12,383 nt of DNA from an uncultured Acetatifactor sp. (GTDB taxonomy: Bacteria; Bacillota; Clostridia; Lachnospirales; Lachnospiraceae), in the NCBI GenBank assembly GCA_934426825.1, contig CAKRYI010000036.1, positions 1 to 12,383 on the forward strand, in the 5' to 3' direction. The notes under the pieces are model-generated. The model worked only from the letters and a program-made list of their open reading frames with translations, was not told the origin of the DNA and searched no databases. Positions 1 to 7,472 of this stretch are shown in pieces (within the stretch, counting starts at the first letter, position 1; the number at the start of each line of letters is the position of its first letter). Both the position numbers and the translations under genes were made by a program.

Positions 1-512
1 ACACGAAGTTTTGCATCCAAGTTGGAAAGAGGCTCATCCATAAGGAATACCTTAGGATTACGAACGATAGCACGTCCCATAGCAACACGCTGTCTCTGAC
101 CACCGGACAAAGCCTTAGGCTTACGATCAAGGAGAGGAGTCAGGTCAAGAATCTTAGCTGCCTCTTTAACCATCTTATCAATCTCATCCTTGGGAACTTT
201 TCTCAGTTTCAGACCGAATGCCATGTTGTCATATACGGACATATGAGGATACAGAGCGTAGTTCTGGAATACCATTGCGATATCTCTGTCCTTAGGCTCT
301 ACATCGTTGACAACTCTGTCACCAATCTTCAGCTCACCGGAGGAAATGTCTTCCAGACCTGCAATCATACGAAGGGTGGTAGACTTACCACATCCGGAAG
401 GTCCTACGAAAATAATAAATTCCTGATCTGCGATCTCAAGGTTGAAGTCTTTAACAGCTTCAAATCCGTTGGGATATACTTTGCAAATATTCTTTAAAGA
501 TAAACTTGCCAT
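1..512 (-). CDS. Sugar ABC transporter ATP-binding protein, MsmK/UgpC type (5' part only, cut by window edge)
   Basis: This is the nucleotide-binding subunit that hydrolyses ATP to drive a binding-protein-dependent sugar importer on the inner face of the membrane. The visible 170 residues contain Walker A GPSGCGKST (37-45), the Q-loop in VFQNYALYPH (Q83), the signature LSGGQRQR (135-142), Walker B VFLMDE with catalytic E160, and the D-loop SNLDAKLR. That last motif and the overall wording match the MalK/MsmK/UgpC branch. The switch histidine and the C-terminal TOBE/MalK-like regulatory domain lie beyond the left edge, so substrate class and completeness cannot be judged. ATG at 512 is preceded by AAGGAG at 9-nt spacing. 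No permease or binding-protein gene lies upstream; a 303-bp gap and a GH3 gene do. It may therefore be an orphan ATPase shared by several importers, as MsmK is in streptococci. That is inference, since the downstream side is unseen. Confidence 0.95.
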   Translation of the reverse strand, partial: MASLSLKNICKVYPNGFEAVKDFNLEIADQEFIIFVGPSGCGKSTTLRMIAGLEDISSGELKIGDRVVNDVEPKDRDIAMVFQNYALYPHMSVYDNMAFGLKLRKVPKDEIDKMVKEAAKILDLTPLLDRKPKALSGGQRQRVAMGRAIVRNPKVFLMDEPLSNLDAKLR

Positions 513-591
513 AACAGTAAACTCCTTTCGTGTTCACATTAGATACTTTTTTCACCTATCTTACCGGCTTTCACCGATTGATTCTGTTCTT

Positions 592-620
592 AGTATAGCG
601 AAAGTTTCATTTTTTCGCCA
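592..620 (-). promoter_or_regulatory. Candidate promoter of the ABC ATPase gene, with an inverted repeat in the spacer
   Basis: On the minus strand, TGGCGA (3/6 to the -35 consensus, 615-620) is followed after 17 nt by TATACT (5/6 to -10, 592-597). This gives a leader of roughly 70 nt before the ATG at 512. A perfect inverted repeat, GCGAAA/TTTCGC with 9 nt between the arms (598-618), fills the -35/-10 interval, where a repressor could sit. The -10 is good and the -35 weak, so this promoter might need an activator. It is a pattern match only. Confidence 0.45.
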
Positions 621-798
621 TACCACTATTTCACAAATATTTTAAACTGGATTGTATGAATTGCTTATAAAGAGCCTGTTTTTTTAATCAGCTTGTCACT
701 TTGCCCAAAATTTCTTTTTTGAATTAGACAACTTCCACAATTTAAATGCCTGTCGTCTGTTCTCATGCAAAGAAATGCCCACATATGCCCCATCGCGG

Positions 799-812
799 AA
801 TGACCGGTCATT
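799..812. promoter_or_regulatory. Perfect 14-bp palindrome, possible operator
   Basis: AATGACCGGTCATT is perfectly self-complementary and begins 4 nt after the GH3 stop codon. A loop-free palindrome with a central CCGG resembles operators bound by dimeric repressors of the TetR class. As RNA it could only form about a 5-bp stem around a CCGG loop with no U-tract on the coding strand, so it is a poor terminator. It sits about 180 bp upstream of the candidate ATPase promoter, which is far for simple repression. Its role is unknown. Confidence 0.4.
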
Positions 813-815
813 TTC

Positions 816-2870
816 TCATCTTGCAATCTGCTCTCCAGCCTTATTCAGACCATATCCGATAGGGAATAATACCTTTTCGCCGTCCACTTCTTCCCCTGCA
901 AGGGCAGCATCTTTTTTAAGATATATATCCTCTGCATCCTTCATCCATGTGTAAGGCAGAACGCCCGTAAAATCATACTCACCGAACAGCACGTCCGCAA
1001 TGCCCTCTCCCTCTGTGCCGGGCAGCCATGCCATGATGACCGCATCAAACATATCAAAATATTCATCAATATCAAGAGGACGTCCCGCGATAATGATTGC
1101 CACTTTAGGAATGTCATCCTTTCCCTCAAGGGCTGTCCGCAGATTGTCCAAAAGTTCTTTGTCTTTTGCGGAAACGGTCAGCGCATCGACAGACCTGTCA
1201 CCCTTCATCTCCGCATACGGAACCTCACCAAACACTGCAATTAAAGCGTCTTTTCCGTCGGCCAGTTCCCCTGTAACATCATGGGAAAGTCCGGTTCCGT
1301 TCTCCTTCGTTGCATCACTGATACCCTGAATAATGGTAGTGCCGCGCGTGATATTGCCCTGCATTCCCTGCCAGCTGATGGTCCAGCCACCGCACTGCGA
1401 GCCTAAATCATACGCTTTCTGTCCGCTCATCTGGATGTCTGTTGCATTCCGCAGTGCGGTTAATGCGTCCACATCACCCACCTTATCGTTTTTAAGAAGA
1501 ACCAGAGACTCTCTTACCGCCTGTCTTGCGATGGCGCGGTGTTCGTCGCTTCCGATTGTTTCCAGCAGAGCCTGTTCTGTTTCGCCGCCTATTTTTTCTT
1601 CAAAAAGACCTGCTTCAAATTTTACCCTGAGAATACGTGTCACCGCGTCATCAATGCGTTCCTCACTGATTGCGCCCTCTTCCACCGCGGCAAGAATGGA
1701 ATCATATACATTCTCCCAAGAATCCGAATCCATAATCATATCAATTCCGGCATTGACAGCCTGTGTTACCTGTTCCTTATAGGTAAGCCCGCTGTTCTGC
1801 TGAACCGCATTATAATCGCTGACTACAAAACCGGTAAATCCCAGCTCGTCCTTTAACAAATCCTGTACAAGATGCTTATTCTCATGGGTCTTTAATCCGC
1901 CAACGCTTCCGTACATTGTCATAACAATGCGGACACCTTCATCCAGCGCAGCGGTGTACGGATTAATAACTCCGCTGTCGAGAAGCGCATCAAAATCCTC
2001 CGCCGTCATATCCACATTTCCCTGATCGTCACCGTCCGTAAAATAACCTTCTCCGATAAAATGCTTTGCCGTGGCAAGCACATGGGAATCGTTAAGGTAA
2101 GCATCCGTACCGCGTTCTCCCTGATAGCCGCGGATATAAGCGGCGCCCATACGCGCTACAAGGTCATAATCCTCGCTGAAGCACTCATAGGTTCTTCCCC
2201 AGCGCTCGTTCAATGCGTTGCCAAGGGTTGGTGCGAAATCCCACTGGATACCGGTTGCCCGGACTTCTTCTGCCGCCGCTTCGCCGATAGCCTCTACAAG
2301 CGCCTCGTCAGCCGCCGCTCCCAGCGCAATATTATGGGGGAAAATGGTTGTGCCGAATATATTATTGTGTCCGTGAACCGCGTCTACTCCATAGAGAAGC
2401 GGAATTCCCAAACGGCTGTCCAGCGCTGCCTGTTTTAACTCGTTCACGCGTCCCTGCCAGTTTTCAGGATTGTTTCCCGTAGCCGGAGCCTCACCGCCAC
2501 CGCTTAACGCCGCACCGATTCCGTAATCCGTAACATCTGACGCAGCAAGCGCAGCCTGCCCCGGCAGCATCATCTGCGCTACCTTCTCTTCCAGCGTCAT
2601 CTGTTCCAGAAGCGCTTTTACACGAGTTTCCACATCCTGAGAAGGATCCATGTAAATGCTTTTGTCCACTTCTTTCGTTGTCCCAGACGTACTATCGCTG
2701 CTTTCCTCTGTCTGTACCTCTGCCTCCGAAGTAAGAAGGTTACTGTCTGCCGCACCCGTCTCGTTCTTCTGTCCGCAAGCGCCCAAAAACATGACGGAAA
2801 CCATCAGTAATGCCAGTATGCTCTGCCACCTGCAAACCTTTTGTCCTCTTTTAGAATTCTTTCTTTTCAT
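816..2870 (-). CDS. GH3 beta-glucosidase / exo-beta-glucanase, surface lipoprotein
   Basis: A glycoside hydrolase family 3 enzyme that removes terminal beta-linked glucose from oligosaccharides or beta-glucans by a retaining mechanism. I start it at 2870 (684 aa) because GGGAGGG lies 6-7 nt before that ATG and the protein then begins with a lipoprotein signal: basic MKRKNSKRGQK, a hydrophobic core, and the lipobox LGAC with C32. A low-complexity Ser/Thr/Glu linker (about 33-68) precedes the catalytic (beta/alpha)8 domain. That domain has GVDAVHGHN (161-169), KHF (269-271) and the nucleophile D352 in GFVVSDYNAV, where many homologues have SDW. The second domain carries LGSQCGGWTISWQG and GEVPYAEMKGD; E549 matches the acid/base of the barley exo-glucanase type. 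Length is normal for the family with a lipoprotein leader. Exact linkage specificity cannot be read. An in-frame ATG at 2936 would add 22 residues but lies upstream of the likely transcription start. Confidence 0.93.
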   Translation of the reverse strand: MKRKNSKRGQKVCRWQSILALLMVSVMFLGACGQKNETGAADSNLLTSEAEVQTEESSDSTSGTTKEVDKSIYMDPSQDVETRVKALLEQMTLEEKVAQMMLPGQAALAASDVTDYGIGAALSGGGEAPATGNNPENWQGRVNELKQAALDSRLGIPLLYGVDAVHGHNNIFGTTIFPHNIALGAAADEALVEAIGEAAAEEVRATGIQWDFAPTLGNALNERWGRTYECFSEDYDLVARMGAAYIRGYQGERGTDAYLNDSHVLATAKHFIGEGYFTDGDDQGNVDMTAEDFDALLDSGVINPYTAALDEGVRIVMTMYGSVGGLKTHENKHLVQDLLKDELGFTGFVVSDYNAVQQNSGLTYKEQVTQAVNAGIDMIMDSDSWENVYDSILAAVEEGAISEERIDDAVTRILRVKFEAGLFEEKIGGETEQALLETIGSDEHRAIARQAVRESLVLLKNDKVGDVDALTALRNATDIQMSGQKAYDLGSQCGGWTISWQGMQGNITRGTTIIQGISDATKENGTGLSHDVTGELADGKDALIAVFGEVPYAEMKGDRSVDALTVSAKDKELLDNLRTALEGKDDIPKVAIIIAGRPLDIDEYFDMFDAVIMAWLPGTEGEGIADVLFGEYDFTGVLPYTWMKDAEDIYLKKDAALAGEEVDGEKVLFPIGYGLNKAGEQIAR

Positions 2871-2913
2871 AATTGCCCTCCCATACAAAATGGTTTTAAA
2901 ATCTGTATTTTTA

Positions 2914-2942
2914 ATAATACAATGCCTTTTTTTCATTTGCTA
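2914..2942 (-). promoter_or_regulatory. Candidate promoter of the GH3 gene
   Basis: On the minus strand, TAGCAA (3/6, 2937-2942) and TATTAT (5/6, 2914-2919) are separated by 17 nt. Initiation would fall near 2907, about 37 nt before the ATG at 2870 and its Shine-Dalgarno. This agrees with the chosen start and argues against the upstream ATG at 2936. The -35 is weak. The terminator at 2985-3029 just upstream makes an independent promoter here plausible. Confidence 0.38.
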
Positions 2943-2984
2943 CACGTTCTAAAATAATCACACTTGAATCAAAAAATGGAAACT

Positions 2985-3029
2985 AAAAAAGTGCCAAGTC
3001 ACAGGTTCTTACCTATGGCTTAGCACTTT
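2985..3029 (-). terminator. Strong intrinsic terminator after the yesL-like gene
   Basis: In the minus-strand transcript a 19-position stem begins AAAGTGC and closes with GCACTTT around the 4-nt loop AAGA. It has two G-U wobbles and one C-A mismatch and is followed directly by six U's (2985-2990). It begins 23 nt after the stop codon at 3052. This is the clearest Rho-independent terminator in the window and marks the end of the hydrolase/GNAT/YesL unit. Confidence 0.9.
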
Positions 3030-3051
3030 GTCTGAAATTTCTTTATAAAAC

Positions 3052-3774
3052 CTACTGTCTGTTCTCGTCCAGAGAAATACCCTCGTCCACCTCGTCATGG
3101 AAAATACGCTCGGTGTCCTCCTCTGTCTCGTCCTTCGGCTCCTCTTCGCCATCCGTTCCCTGAATCTGTGCCTCCAGTTTTTTGAAAAACTTGTTGTACA
3201 GCATGGCGTTAAAATACGCCGGTGCGGAAAATCCGAAGAAGAAGGCAAGCGGCACCCATCTGACGGAGCCTAACAGAATCAGCCATGGAATCAGGTTGAA
3301 AATAATCATCAGTATGGTTTTCGGCAACTGCAGCACACTGATTACAAACGCATTCTTGATGGTGCGGAATACCGGGTTGTCGAACTTCGCCAGCGTGGGG
3401 AAAAGGAAGGTCGACGTAAAGACCACGAGGATTCCCACCATGGTAATAATCACCTTGAGGACAATGTTAAAATCACTGCCGTAATTTTTCATAATCAGGA
3501 AATCGCCCACCAGCACCAGTACAGCCAGCAAAAGCAGCAGCCAGATAATGGTCGCCTGCTTAAAGTTTTCCTTAAAGGACTTAAAAAATCCCTTTACAAT
3601 ATAGCAGTCTTCGTTTCTCACCATTTTTAACGTCATGTAGTTCAGTGCGGTAAGGGACGCTCCGATAGTGACAATGGGAATACAGCAGACCAGTGCCAGC
3701 AGATTCAGGAGCAGCAGGTTGGACATCTTGGTAAGTCCCTGCATAAAGGGGCTGTCCAAATCAAAAATTTTCAT
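3052..3774 (-). CDS. YesL-like (DUF624) membrane protein with acidic C-terminal tail
   Basis: This 240-residue integral membrane protein has about five predicted helices (near 17-41, 73-95, 105-125, 152-170 and 174-193). The N-terminal wording CCIPIVTIGASLTALNYMTL is characteristic of the YesL/DUF624 family, and the length is normal for it. Members are commonly encoded in carbohydrate-use loci of Firmicutes beside sugar ABC permeases, but no biochemical role is established. The C-terminus (about 205-240) is a long acidic, probably disordered cytoplasmic tail. GGAAAGG lies upstream of the ATG at about 10-nt spacing. It follows the GNAT gene by 55 nt with no terminator between, so co-transcription with the hydrolase and GNAT genes is likely. 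Its company here is unusual for YesL, because no importer genes are adjacent in the same transcript. Confidence 0.8.
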   Translation of the reverse strand: MKIFDLDSPFMQGLTKMSNLLLLNLLALVCCIPIVTIGASLTALNYMTLKMVRNEDCYIVKGFFKSFKENFKQATIIWLLLLLAVLVLVGDFLIMKNYGSDFNIVLKVIITMVGILVVFTSTFLFPTLAKFDNPVFRTIKNAFVISVLQLPKTILMIIFNLIPWLILLGSVRWVPLAFFFGFSAPAYFNAMLYNKFFKKLEAQIQGTDGEEEPKDETEEDTERIFHDEVDEGISLDENRQ

Positions 3775-3829
3775 GTTTCGTTTTCCTTTCCTTATTCTTT
3801 TGCTTTATCGTTTTCGCATTGCGATTTTC

Positions 3830-4309
3830 TCACAAAATCTTTTCCATGGGAGTCACACGGATGCCGGAATACTCCTCCTCCGGCGCAACCGCCCGAAAAC
3901 CCAGTCTGCGATAGAAGTTCACCGCATACGGCGATGCCTGTAAGGACATGTACCGCTCTCCCGCCTCTGTTTTCAGATAATCACACATTTTCGTCACGAG
4001 CGCCGCGCCCACCCCTTTATGGTGGAATTTCTCATCCACGAACAAAAGGGAAAGGTGGTTGCAGTTTCTGACCGACGCCGCACCGATAACCTGCCCTTCG
4101 CTCACTGCCACAAGCATCTGGTAGGTGCCCCGCAAAAAAGCATTGTACAGCTTATCATCTGATATAAAATCAAAAAAACTCTGAATACCCTCTTCTGTAT
4201 AATCATCACCTTCAAACTTCATGAACGTGCGCCATATCATTTTCATGGCAGGCGCCCACTCTTCCGTTCTCGCCCATCTGATTTCATAAGAAATCTCTGT
4301 ATTCATCAT
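3830..4309 (-). CDS. GNAT-family N-acetyltransferase
   Basis: A 159-residue GCN5-related acetyltransferase, predicted to move the acetyl group of acetyl-CoA to an amine on an unidentified substrate. Motif A is visible as a beta strand (HLSLLFVDEKF, 86-96) followed by the pyrophosphate-binding loop HHKGVGAAL (96-104), a variant of Q/R-x-x-G-x-G/A. Motif B follows as SLQASPYAVNFYRRLGF (122-138), typical of single-domain GNATs. The ATG at 4307-4309 overlaps the TGA of the upstream hydrolase in an ATGA arrangement, and AGAGG lies 8-9 nt upstream. A second ATG immediately follows, so the true start may be one codon later. The overlap implies translational coupling with the hydrolase. Substrate is unknown; free amino compounds, protein N-termini or antibiotics are all possible for this fold. 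Confidence 0.88.
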   Translation of the reverse strand: MMNTEISYEIRWARTEEWAPAMKMIWRTFMKFEGDDYTEEGIQSFFDFISDDKLYNAFLRGTYQMLVAVSEGQVIGAASVRNCNHLSLLFVDEKFHHKGVGAALVTKMCDYLKTEAGERYMSLQASPYAVNFYRRLGFRAVAPEEEYSGIRVTPMEKIL

Positions 4310-5268
4310 ATATTCTGCCTCTGTCCGCCGGATAACGCCGCAATATGGCTCTCCATCCAGTTGTCAATGTCCTGCATCACGGTCTCTCTGTCCGTCTCGT
4401 TCAGCAGTTCATGTCTGTCATCCTCGTACAGCTTCAGGGTGATATCCTTTATTCCCACTGCTTTCAGGGAATCGTATGCCCTCTGCACACCTGCGCCGTA
4501 CTCTCCCACCGGGTCGTCTTTGCCGGAGAGCATGAAAATCGGCAGGTCAGCCGGAATTTTTTCAAGGTTTTCACGCTTCTGAATCCGGGAAACCAGTTCA
4601 AACAGCGTTCGGAATCCGTTTGCCGTAAACACGAACCCGCAATGAGGGTCCTCAAGATACCGTTCAACCATTTCCGGCTCTTTCGTGAGCCAGTCGGATT
4701 CCGTCTTGGGATTGTCCAGTTTTTTGCCAAAAGAGCCGAAGGCAAGCTGATTTAACAATCTGCTTTCCCGGCGGGAACCGCCGAACAGGCACTGTAGCCC
4801 TGCCACAGCCTTTCCCACGACAACCAGACTCTTTTTCTGCATTCCGGTTCCCATAATAACGGCGCCGTCAATTCCGGTGCCGTATCTGCACAGGTAATTT
4901 CTCAGAATAAAGGAACCCATGCTGTGTCCCAAAATAATATAGGGAATACCCGGATATGCCGCCTGCGTCAGTTTCTTTAACCGGTGCACATCCCTCACCA
5001 CCACCGTGGCAGGGTCCTGCTCACAAAAATATCCGTAGGTTCCCCGCTGGGGCACGGATTTTCCGTGCCCTAAGTGGTCGTCACCCGTCACAACAAAGCC
5101 TTTTTCCGTCAGAAACCGGGCAAACTCCTCGTATCTGCCGATATGCTCGGACATTCCGTGGATAATCTGCACCACGCCTCTTATCTCCCCCTCATCCGGG
5201 GTATATCTTACCGCATAAATCTTGTCAGAACCGTTTCTGGAATCAAAATAGAATTCTTCTCTCTTCAT
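4306..5268 (-). CDS. Alpha/beta hydrolase, monoglyceride lipase / lysophospholipase type
   Basis: A 320-residue serine hydrolase of the Hydrolase_4 (PldB/monoacylglycerol lipase-like) group, likely cytoplasmic since no signal peptide is seen. It shows IIHGMSEHIGRYEEFA (about 35-50) with the HG oxyanion motif, DDHLGHGKS (63-71), the nucleophile elbow GHSMG with S116, a probable acid D252 in SGKDDPVG, and the catalytic histidine H286 in DDRHELLNE. The full triad is therefore present. Between strands 6 and 7 lies a cap region (about 145-235) that sets substrate choice. I chose the ATG at 5268 because GGAGG lies 6 nt upstream; an in-frame ATG at 5286 would add six residues without a good site. 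The preferred substrate (monoacylglycerol, lysophospholipid or another ester) cannot be read from sequence. It is the first gene of the unit with GNAT and YesL. Confidence 0.9.
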   Translation of the reverse strand: MKREEFYFDSRNGSDKIYAVRYTPDEGEIRGVVQIIHGMSEHIGRYEEFARFLTEKGFVVTGDDHLGHGKSVPQRGTYGYFCEQDPATVVVRDVHRLKKLTQAAYPGIPYIILGHSMGSFILRNYLCRYGTGIDGAVIMGTGMQKKSLVVVGKAVAGLQCLFGGSRRESRLLNQLAFGSFGKKLDNPKTESDWLTKEPEMVERYLEDPHCGFVFTANGFRTLFELVSRIQKRENLEKIPADLPIFMLSGKDDPVGEYGAGVQRAYDSLKAVGIKDITLKLYEDDRHELLNETDRETVMQDIDNWMESHIAALSGGQRQNI

Positions 5269-5325
5269 AGTAACCCTCCGCGGCATTCTGCCCTGCTGCC
5301 CGAATTGCTGTAACTTATTAAATCA

Positions 5326-5354
5326 ATTATACCTCATTTGGCGTCCGGTTTTAA
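5326..5354 (-). promoter_or_regulatory. Promoter of the hydrolase/GNAT/YesL unit
   Basis: On the minus strand, TTAAAA (4/6, 5349-5354) and a perfect TATAAT (5326-5331) are separated by 17 nt. Initiation near 5319 gives a leader of about 50 nt before the ATG at 5268. No clear intrinsic terminator for metG is seen between 5355 and 5390, so read-through from metG may add to expression of this unit. Confidence 0.65.
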
Positions 5355-5390
5355 CTGTTTTCACCAAAGTTAATAAAGAGTTTATAAAAA

Positions 5391-7382
5391 TTAACAGATT
5401 TCCGCTCCGGCAGGCATGGTCTTTTCCGGGGTCATCAGCGCAAGATTCCCTTCCGCATCCTCTGCGCACAGAAGCATTCCCTCGGAAAGCACGCCGGCAA
5501 GTTTTGCGGGTTTTAAGTTCACCAGAACCATAACCTTCTTGCCTACCATTTCCTCAGGGCTGTAATGCGCCTTGATACCGGACACAATCTGTTTTACCTG
5601 ACTGCCGATTTTTACCTGACTGCACAACAGTTTCTTGGACTTCGGCACTGCCTCGCAGGCGATAATCTCGCCTACCTGAAACTGCATTTTTGCAAAATCA
5701 TCATAGGTGATTTCCGGCTTTGCCTCAATGTCAATCACGCCCTCTGCCTCCGCTTCTTCCTCAGCGGCTTTTGCAGCAGCCTCAGCCATGGCAGCCTCTA
5801 ACTCCTCTTCCTTCTTTGCCACGTCCTTCATATCCAGACGGGCAAACAGAATTTCGGGCTGCTCCGTTACTTTGGTGCCGCTCTCATATAAACCGAACTC
5901 TTCCAGCTTGTCAAAATCTCTCAAAGAAGTATTGAGCTGTTCTGCAATCTTCTCCGCCGTCTCAGGCATGTAAGGCTGTAACAGGGAAGCGCCGATAACA
6001 ATTCCCTCCACCAGATTGTACAGCACGGTGGAAAGGCGGTCTGCTTTCGCCTCATCCTTTGCCAGAACCCAGGGCTCCGTCTCGTCAATGTACTTGTTGC
6101 AGCGTTTGAAAATGCCAAAGATTTCCGTCAGAGCGTCTGCCACTCTTAAATTTGCCATCTTCTCTGCCACTTTCGCATAAGTGCCCGTAACGGTTTTCTT
6201 CAAATCCTCATCAATCACGCCATCATTGGGGGACAGCTGCACACCTTTATCCGCAACCACGCCGCCAAAATATTTATTGCTCATGGAAATGGTACGGTTC
6301 ACCAGATTTCCGAGAGTATTTGCCAGATCCGCATTCATTCTCTCTGCCACCAGCTCCCATGTCAGGTTGCCGTCATTCTCAAAAGGCATTTCATGCAGCA
6401 CATAATAGCGCACTGCGTCCACACCGAAATAATCCACCAAATCATCGGCATAAATCACATTTCCCTTGGATTTGCTCATCTTGCCGCCCTGCATTAACAG
6501 CCAGGGATGACCGAATACCTGCTTGGGCAGCGGCTCACCCAACGCCATCAGGAAAATAGGCCAGTAAATGGTATGGAAACGGATAATGTCCTTGCCAATC
6601 AGATGAAGGTCGGCAGGCCAGTATTTCTTATACTGCTCGGAGCTGTTTCCGTCAGCGTCGTATCCGATTCCGGTGATATAGTTGGTCAGCGCATCCAGCC
6701 ATACATAAATGACATGCTTGTCATCAAAATCTACCGGAATACCCCATTTGAAAGAGGTTCTGGAAACACATAAATCCTGAAGACCGGGCAACAGGAAATT
6801 GTTCATCATCTCGTTTTTACGGGAAACGGGCTGAATGAATTCCGGGTGCTCGTTAATATGCTTAATCAGTTTGTCCGCATATTTACTCATACGGAAGAAA
6901 TATGCCTCCTCCTTGGCAGGCTTTACCTCTCTGCCGCAGTCCGGGCATTTTCCGTCCACCAGCTGGGACTCGGTCCAGAAAGACTCACAGGGGGTACAGT
7001 ACATTCCCTCGTATGCTCCCTTGTAAATATCTCCCTGATCGTAAAGGCGCTTGAAAATCTTCTGCACCTGTTTCTCATGATCCGTGTCCGTTGTACGGAT
7101 AAATTTATCGTAGGAAATGTTCAGCAAATCGCAAAGTCCTCTGATAATTCCCGCGATTTTGTCCACGTACTCCTTGGGTGTCACGCCTGCGTCCGCCGCT
7201 TTCAGCTCGATTTTCTGACCGTGCTCATCCGTTCCGGTCTGGAAAAATACATCGTATCCTTCCTTTCTCTTAAATCTGGCAATGCTGTCTGCCAGCACAA
7301 TCTCATAGTTATTGCCTATGTGGGGCTTTGCCGACGTATAGGCAATGGCGGTTGTAATATAATACTTACCCTTGTTTTCCAT
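5391..7382 (-). CDS. metG: Methionine--tRNA ligase with C-terminal tRNA-binding domain
   Basis: Methionyl-tRNA synthetase (663 aa) charges tRNA-Met with methionine in an ATP-dependent reaction in the cytoplasm. The class I catalytic core shows the HIGH-type motif as PHIGNNY (20-26) and an intact KMSKS at 301-305. The connective insertion carries one zinc knuckle, C129-x2-C132 and C146-x2-C149. An Ala/Glu-rich linker (about 528-555) joins the anticodon-binding helical domain to a C-terminal EMAP/Arc1p-like tRNA-binding (OB-fold) domain (about 560-663, MQFQVGEI...VNLKPAKLAGVLSEGM), which normally mediates dimerisation and tRNA affinity. The length is usual for the long bacterial form. AAGGAGG precedes the ATG with a slightly long 12-nt spacing. 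The gene follows a T-box leader with a Met specifier, so it should be induced by uncharged tRNA-Met. Confidence 0.98.
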   Translation of the reverse strand: MENKGKYYITTAIAYTSAKPHIGNNYEIVLADSIARFKRKEGYDVFFQTGTDEHGQKIELKAADAGVTPKEYVDKIAGIIRGLCDLLNISYDKFIRTTDTDHEKQVQKIFKRLYDQGDIYKGAYEGMYCTPCESFWTESQLVDGKCPDCGREVKPAKEEAYFFRMSKYADKLIKHINEHPEFIQPVSRKNEMMNNFLLPGLQDLCVSRTSFKWGIPVDFDDKHVIYVWLDALTNYITGIGYDADGNSSEQYKKYWPADLHLIGKDIIRFHTIYWPIFLMALGEPLPKQVFGHPWLLMQGGKMSKSKGNVIYADDLVDYFGVDAVRYYVLHEMPFENDGNLTWELVAERMNADLANTLGNLVNRTISMSNKYFGGVVADKGVQLSPNDGVIDEDLKKTVTGTYAKVAEKMANLRVADALTEIFGIFKRCNKYIDETEPWVLAKDEAKADRLSTVLYNLVEGIVIGASLLQPYMPETAEKIAEQLNTSLRDFDKLEEFGLYESGTKVTEQPEILFARLDMKDVAKKEEELEAAMAEAAAKAAEEEAEAEGVIDIEAKPEITYDDFAKMQFQVGEIIACEAVPKSKKLLCSQVKIGSQVKQIVSGIKAHYSPEEMVGKKVMVLVNLKPAKLAGVLSEGMLLCAEDAEGNLALMTPEKTMPAGAEIC

Positions 7383-7418
7383 AATATCTTTCTTCCTCCT
7401 TAAATTCTTTGCTTCGCT

Positions 7419-7472
7419 AAAAAAGCCCGTCTTCCATGCTCCGCCTTACCGGCATTGCAATAGAAGACGAGC
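7419..7472 (-). terminator. T-box terminator helix, with competing antiterminator at 7462-7501
   Basis: On the minus strand, GCTCGTCTTC (7463-7472) pairs with GAAGACGGGC (7425-7434) through ten positions including one G-U, followed by six U's (7419-7424). The same GCTCGTCTTCT can instead pair with AGAAG and ACGGGC (between 7485 and 7501) that flank the TGGTAAC bulge, which forms the antiterminator. The two structures share one strand and are mutually exclusive, as expected for a transcription-attenuating T-box. Confidence 0.92.

Larger units (their letters stand above)
513..815. other. Intergenic region between the GH3 gene and the ABC ATPase gene
   Basis: This 303-bp stretch has no credible gene. 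It is AT-rich with several homopolymer A/T runs. It holds the candidate promoter with its inverted repeat (592-620) and a perfect 14-bp palindrome near the GH3 stop (799-812). I see no strong GC-rich hairpin with a U-tract after the GH3 stop, so termination of the GH3 transcript is not obvious and some read-through into the ATPase gene is possible. Confidence 0.7.

Noticed and set aside
442..645. Plus-strand small open frame over the ABC ATPase start and its promoter region
   Set aside because: It has no ribosome binding site or recognisable product. It overlaps the 5' end of a strongly supported gene on the other strand.
3790..3822. CcpA cre-like site before the yesL-like gene
   Set aside because: The best alignment to the cre consensus in this gap has two to three mismatches at conserved positions. 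The small palindrome TCGCA-A-TGCGA there is too short to interpret.
4309..4335. ABC-transporter signature LSGGQRQ at the C-terminus of the alpha/beta hydrolase
   Set aside because: The match is exact but stands alone at the protein end, with no Walker motifs or D-loop nearby. It is coincidental.
5351..5373. Inverted repeat TTAACT/AGTTAA as a metG terminator
   Set aside because: Only 6 AT-rich base pairs and no U-tract on the coding strand. It overlaps the -35 of the next unit and is not a credible terminator.
6846..7403. Plus-strand 185-codon open frame opposite metG
   Set aside because: It lies wholly antisense to well-conserved metG catalytic sequence. No domain or start context supports it; it is a frame shadow.
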